This document shows, piece after piece, positions 62,239 to 64,000 of a stretch of 64,000 nt of DNA. Position 1 is the stretch's first letter, and each line of letters starts with the position of its first letter. The notes beneath the pieces were generated by a model that did not search any database, was not told the origin of the DNA, and saw nothing but the letters and a program-made list of their open reading frames with translations. This DNA comes from Motacilla alba alba (Eukaryota > Chordata > Aves > Passeriformes > Motacillidae). The position numbers and the translations under genes were made by a program. Location of the stretch: the NCBI RefSeq assembly GCF_015832195.1, contig NC_052017.1, forward strand, positions 76,509,801 to 76,573,800, given 5' to 3'.

Positions 62239-62860
62239 TTGAAATGGAAACAATGATCATCTAGTCCAACTGTCTTAGCACTTCACGGTTATCCAAAAGT
62301 TAAAGCATGTCATTTAATCATTATCCAAATGCTTTTTCAACACTGGCATTCTTGGGGCATTCACCACCTTTCTAAGAACCCTGTTCCATGGTTTGACTAC
62401 CCTCTCAGTAAAGAAATACTTCCTTGTGTCCAGTCTGAGCCTCCACTGGCACACTTTGAACCATAACCACACATCCTGTCACTGAATACTAGGGTGAAGA
62501 GCTCAGCACCTCCCTCTCCACCCCTACCTCCTCAAGAAGCTGCAGAAAGCAATGAAGTCATCCCTTAGCTCCTTTCTTCCAAGCTAGACAAGCCCAGAGT
62601 CCTTATATTCTCCTCACAGGGCATTCTTTTCAACTTTTTTACGAGGCTTGTTGCTTTCCTCTGAACAAAATTCAAGAATTTCCACATCTTTCTTAAATTG
62701 TGGGGCCCAGACTTGCATACATTACTCAAGGTGAGGATGCACCACTGCTGAATAGGAAGGGATAATCAACTTTGTTGACCAGCTGGTTACACGGAGTTTG
62801 ATGCACCCCAGGATGCAGTTTTCTGTCTCTTTCAGAACCACTGGCTGATATCTTTCAACT
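62239..62860 (-). mobile_element. CR1 LINE 3' fragment, minus strand, well diverged
   Basis: Minus-strand CR1 from a degraded tail (GTTGAAATGGAAACAATGATC at about 62239), through the CACCACCTTTCTAAGAACCC and CTCAGTAAAGAAATACTTCC blocks (about 62360-62425), CTTGTTGCTTTCCTCTGAAC (about 62648), TGTGGGGCCCAGA (62699), to the GATGCAGTTTTCTGTCTC and CCACTGGCTGATATC stretch (about 62813-62850). It is 5'-truncated in the region downstream of the RT. It looks older than the copy at 51610, with more mismatches to the family pattern. Confidence 0.9.
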
Positions 62861-64000
62861 GAGAAAGAGGTTGTGTACTCTAGAAAGAGGTGTATATAGA
62901 GCTTTAAGGGTTTGTGTTGTTGCTTTTATAATCAGTACATTTGAATTTCTTATGAGTTGCATGTCAGCATTGAAAAGAGTCTATGCAGAATTATGCCTTG
63001 TGGAGTTATAATTCATAACTGGGATCTTGTCTTAAAAGAACAATAGAATCCACTCCTTATTCCGAAAATGTAAATTTTATTTCACAAGTGCAAACAAGTC
63101 ACAGAGCATTCCCATTGGCATTCACTGACAATAGACATGCTTTAACCACTGAAGGCTCTGCTGCTGGTTCAAGCAGATAGGAAATATTTTACAGCATTTG
63201 CATTTTTCTCAATTTTTCACTTCAACAGCATTCAGCAATGCTCTCATGCAAGAAGTTGGGATCAGCCAGTTTGCATGTCTTTTGCCCAAATAGTTCCCAG
63301 ACCTAACTTTGTTTACAAACATATTTTCGTAAGTGCTAAAAATAAAGGCACATTTATCACTTTGCGGTACCTAACACCTAGAGCAAGGATATGATTTTAA
63401 CAGTGTTCTTAAAGGGGCTATCTGGTGTTTAATTTTGGTATACTCTGAAAATTTTGATGCATGGCCAGAAACAATGCAAAATCTATGGATCCATAAAAAA
63501 TATTAAATTGACACTAACAAAAGAAAAAAAAATTATGTTCTGCTGCCTGTGCCATTGAAATATGTTTGTTAGTTATTGATAATATCCTTTGCACTCTACT
63601 TCTTCCCCTTCTTGCCTGGTTGATGTACAGGCTTTTTAATCTAGCTTTTTTTTTCCAACCAGACAACTTGAATATCTCATTTCCAGATTACTTGTTGGCT
63701 TTCAGTGCTGTGCCTATGCCACTTGAAGTGCATCTTTGATTTTTATATGTATGAAAGCTGATGCTTTGGTAAACAGAACTTGTGAGTTTGGCTATGCTGT
63801 CCTATGTCTTGAGAGTGGATTTAAGAGCAGAATAGTATTTTTTGGCCTTCATGTGCTCCACACAGCACATGGAGAAGGGCAATCCACGTTCTACTGAGCT
63901 ATGCTCTGCTCCCAAGGGAATGCCAGCTCTCTGAGCATACCCACCAACTCAGTCACTACCAGCCACTTAGGGTGCTGCCACACACCTTGAGACAGACTGC
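62861..64000. other. Non-coding, nothing recognised
   Basis: No coding frame over 60 codons or recognised repeat. The last 150 bases are somewhat GC-richer but have no visible exon structure. The window ends here. Confidence 0.5.

Noticed and set aside
1..64000. tRNA genes, CRISPR arrays, bacterial operons, phage genes
   Set aside because: No tRNA B-box-like GGTTCGA motif, no regularly spaced repeat array, and no dense coding; the sequence is vertebrate in character.

Overview
This window looks like a gene desert, or the inside of a very large intron, from a bird nuclear genome. The main evidence is the repeat content. There are nine fragments of the avian/reptilian LINE CR1 and nine isolated retroviral-type LTRs, set in visibly AT-rich sequence with simple repeats. 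I recognise several LTR types as avian and at least one resembles LTRs common in songbirds, so a neoavian and probably passerine host is my best guess; this rests on memory of repeat families, not on a search. I found no host protein-coding exon, tRNA, rRNA, CRISPR array or bacterial-style operon. All open frames are short, and the longest ones are either decayed CR1 coding sequence (minus strand, 5.1-7.1 kb and 38.1-38.6 kb), antisense shadows of repeats, or chance frames.

Layout. 1-5.0 kb: nothing recognisable. 5.0-8.6 kb: a long minus-strand CR1 ORF2 copy (endonuclease, reverse transcriptase, 3' end) cut in two by a complete solo LTR (6894-7672) with a perfect 5-bp target-site duplication. 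10.9-11.2 kb: CR1 3' end. 15.5-16.0 kb: CR1 3' end on the plus strand. 16.66-17.33 kb: a piece of CR1 ORF1 (coiled-coil-like part and esterase-like part). About 17.9-18.2 kb: ERVK-like LTR. 20.99-21.35 kb: complete solo LTR with a perfect 6-bp duplication. 28.35-28.74 and about 28.9-29.3 kb: two different LTR fragments. 33.3-33.8 kb: TA/TG microsatellite and a CR1 3' end. 38.1-38.7 kb: CR1 RT fragment. 41.2-45.1 kb: an LTR cluster of three elements, the last of which contains a nested CR1 3' end. 51.6-52.1 kb: CR1. 53.66-54.16 kb: solo LTR. 62.2-62.9 kb: CR1. Recognised repeats cover roughly a sixth of the window.

Nothing here works together as a gene system. What the window does hold is a readable insertion history: LTR into CR1 (7 kb), CR1 into LTR (44.7 kb), and several single LTRs left after loss of the proviral interior. 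No gag, pol or env coding remnant was seen beside any LTR. I did not find a previously undescribed biological system.
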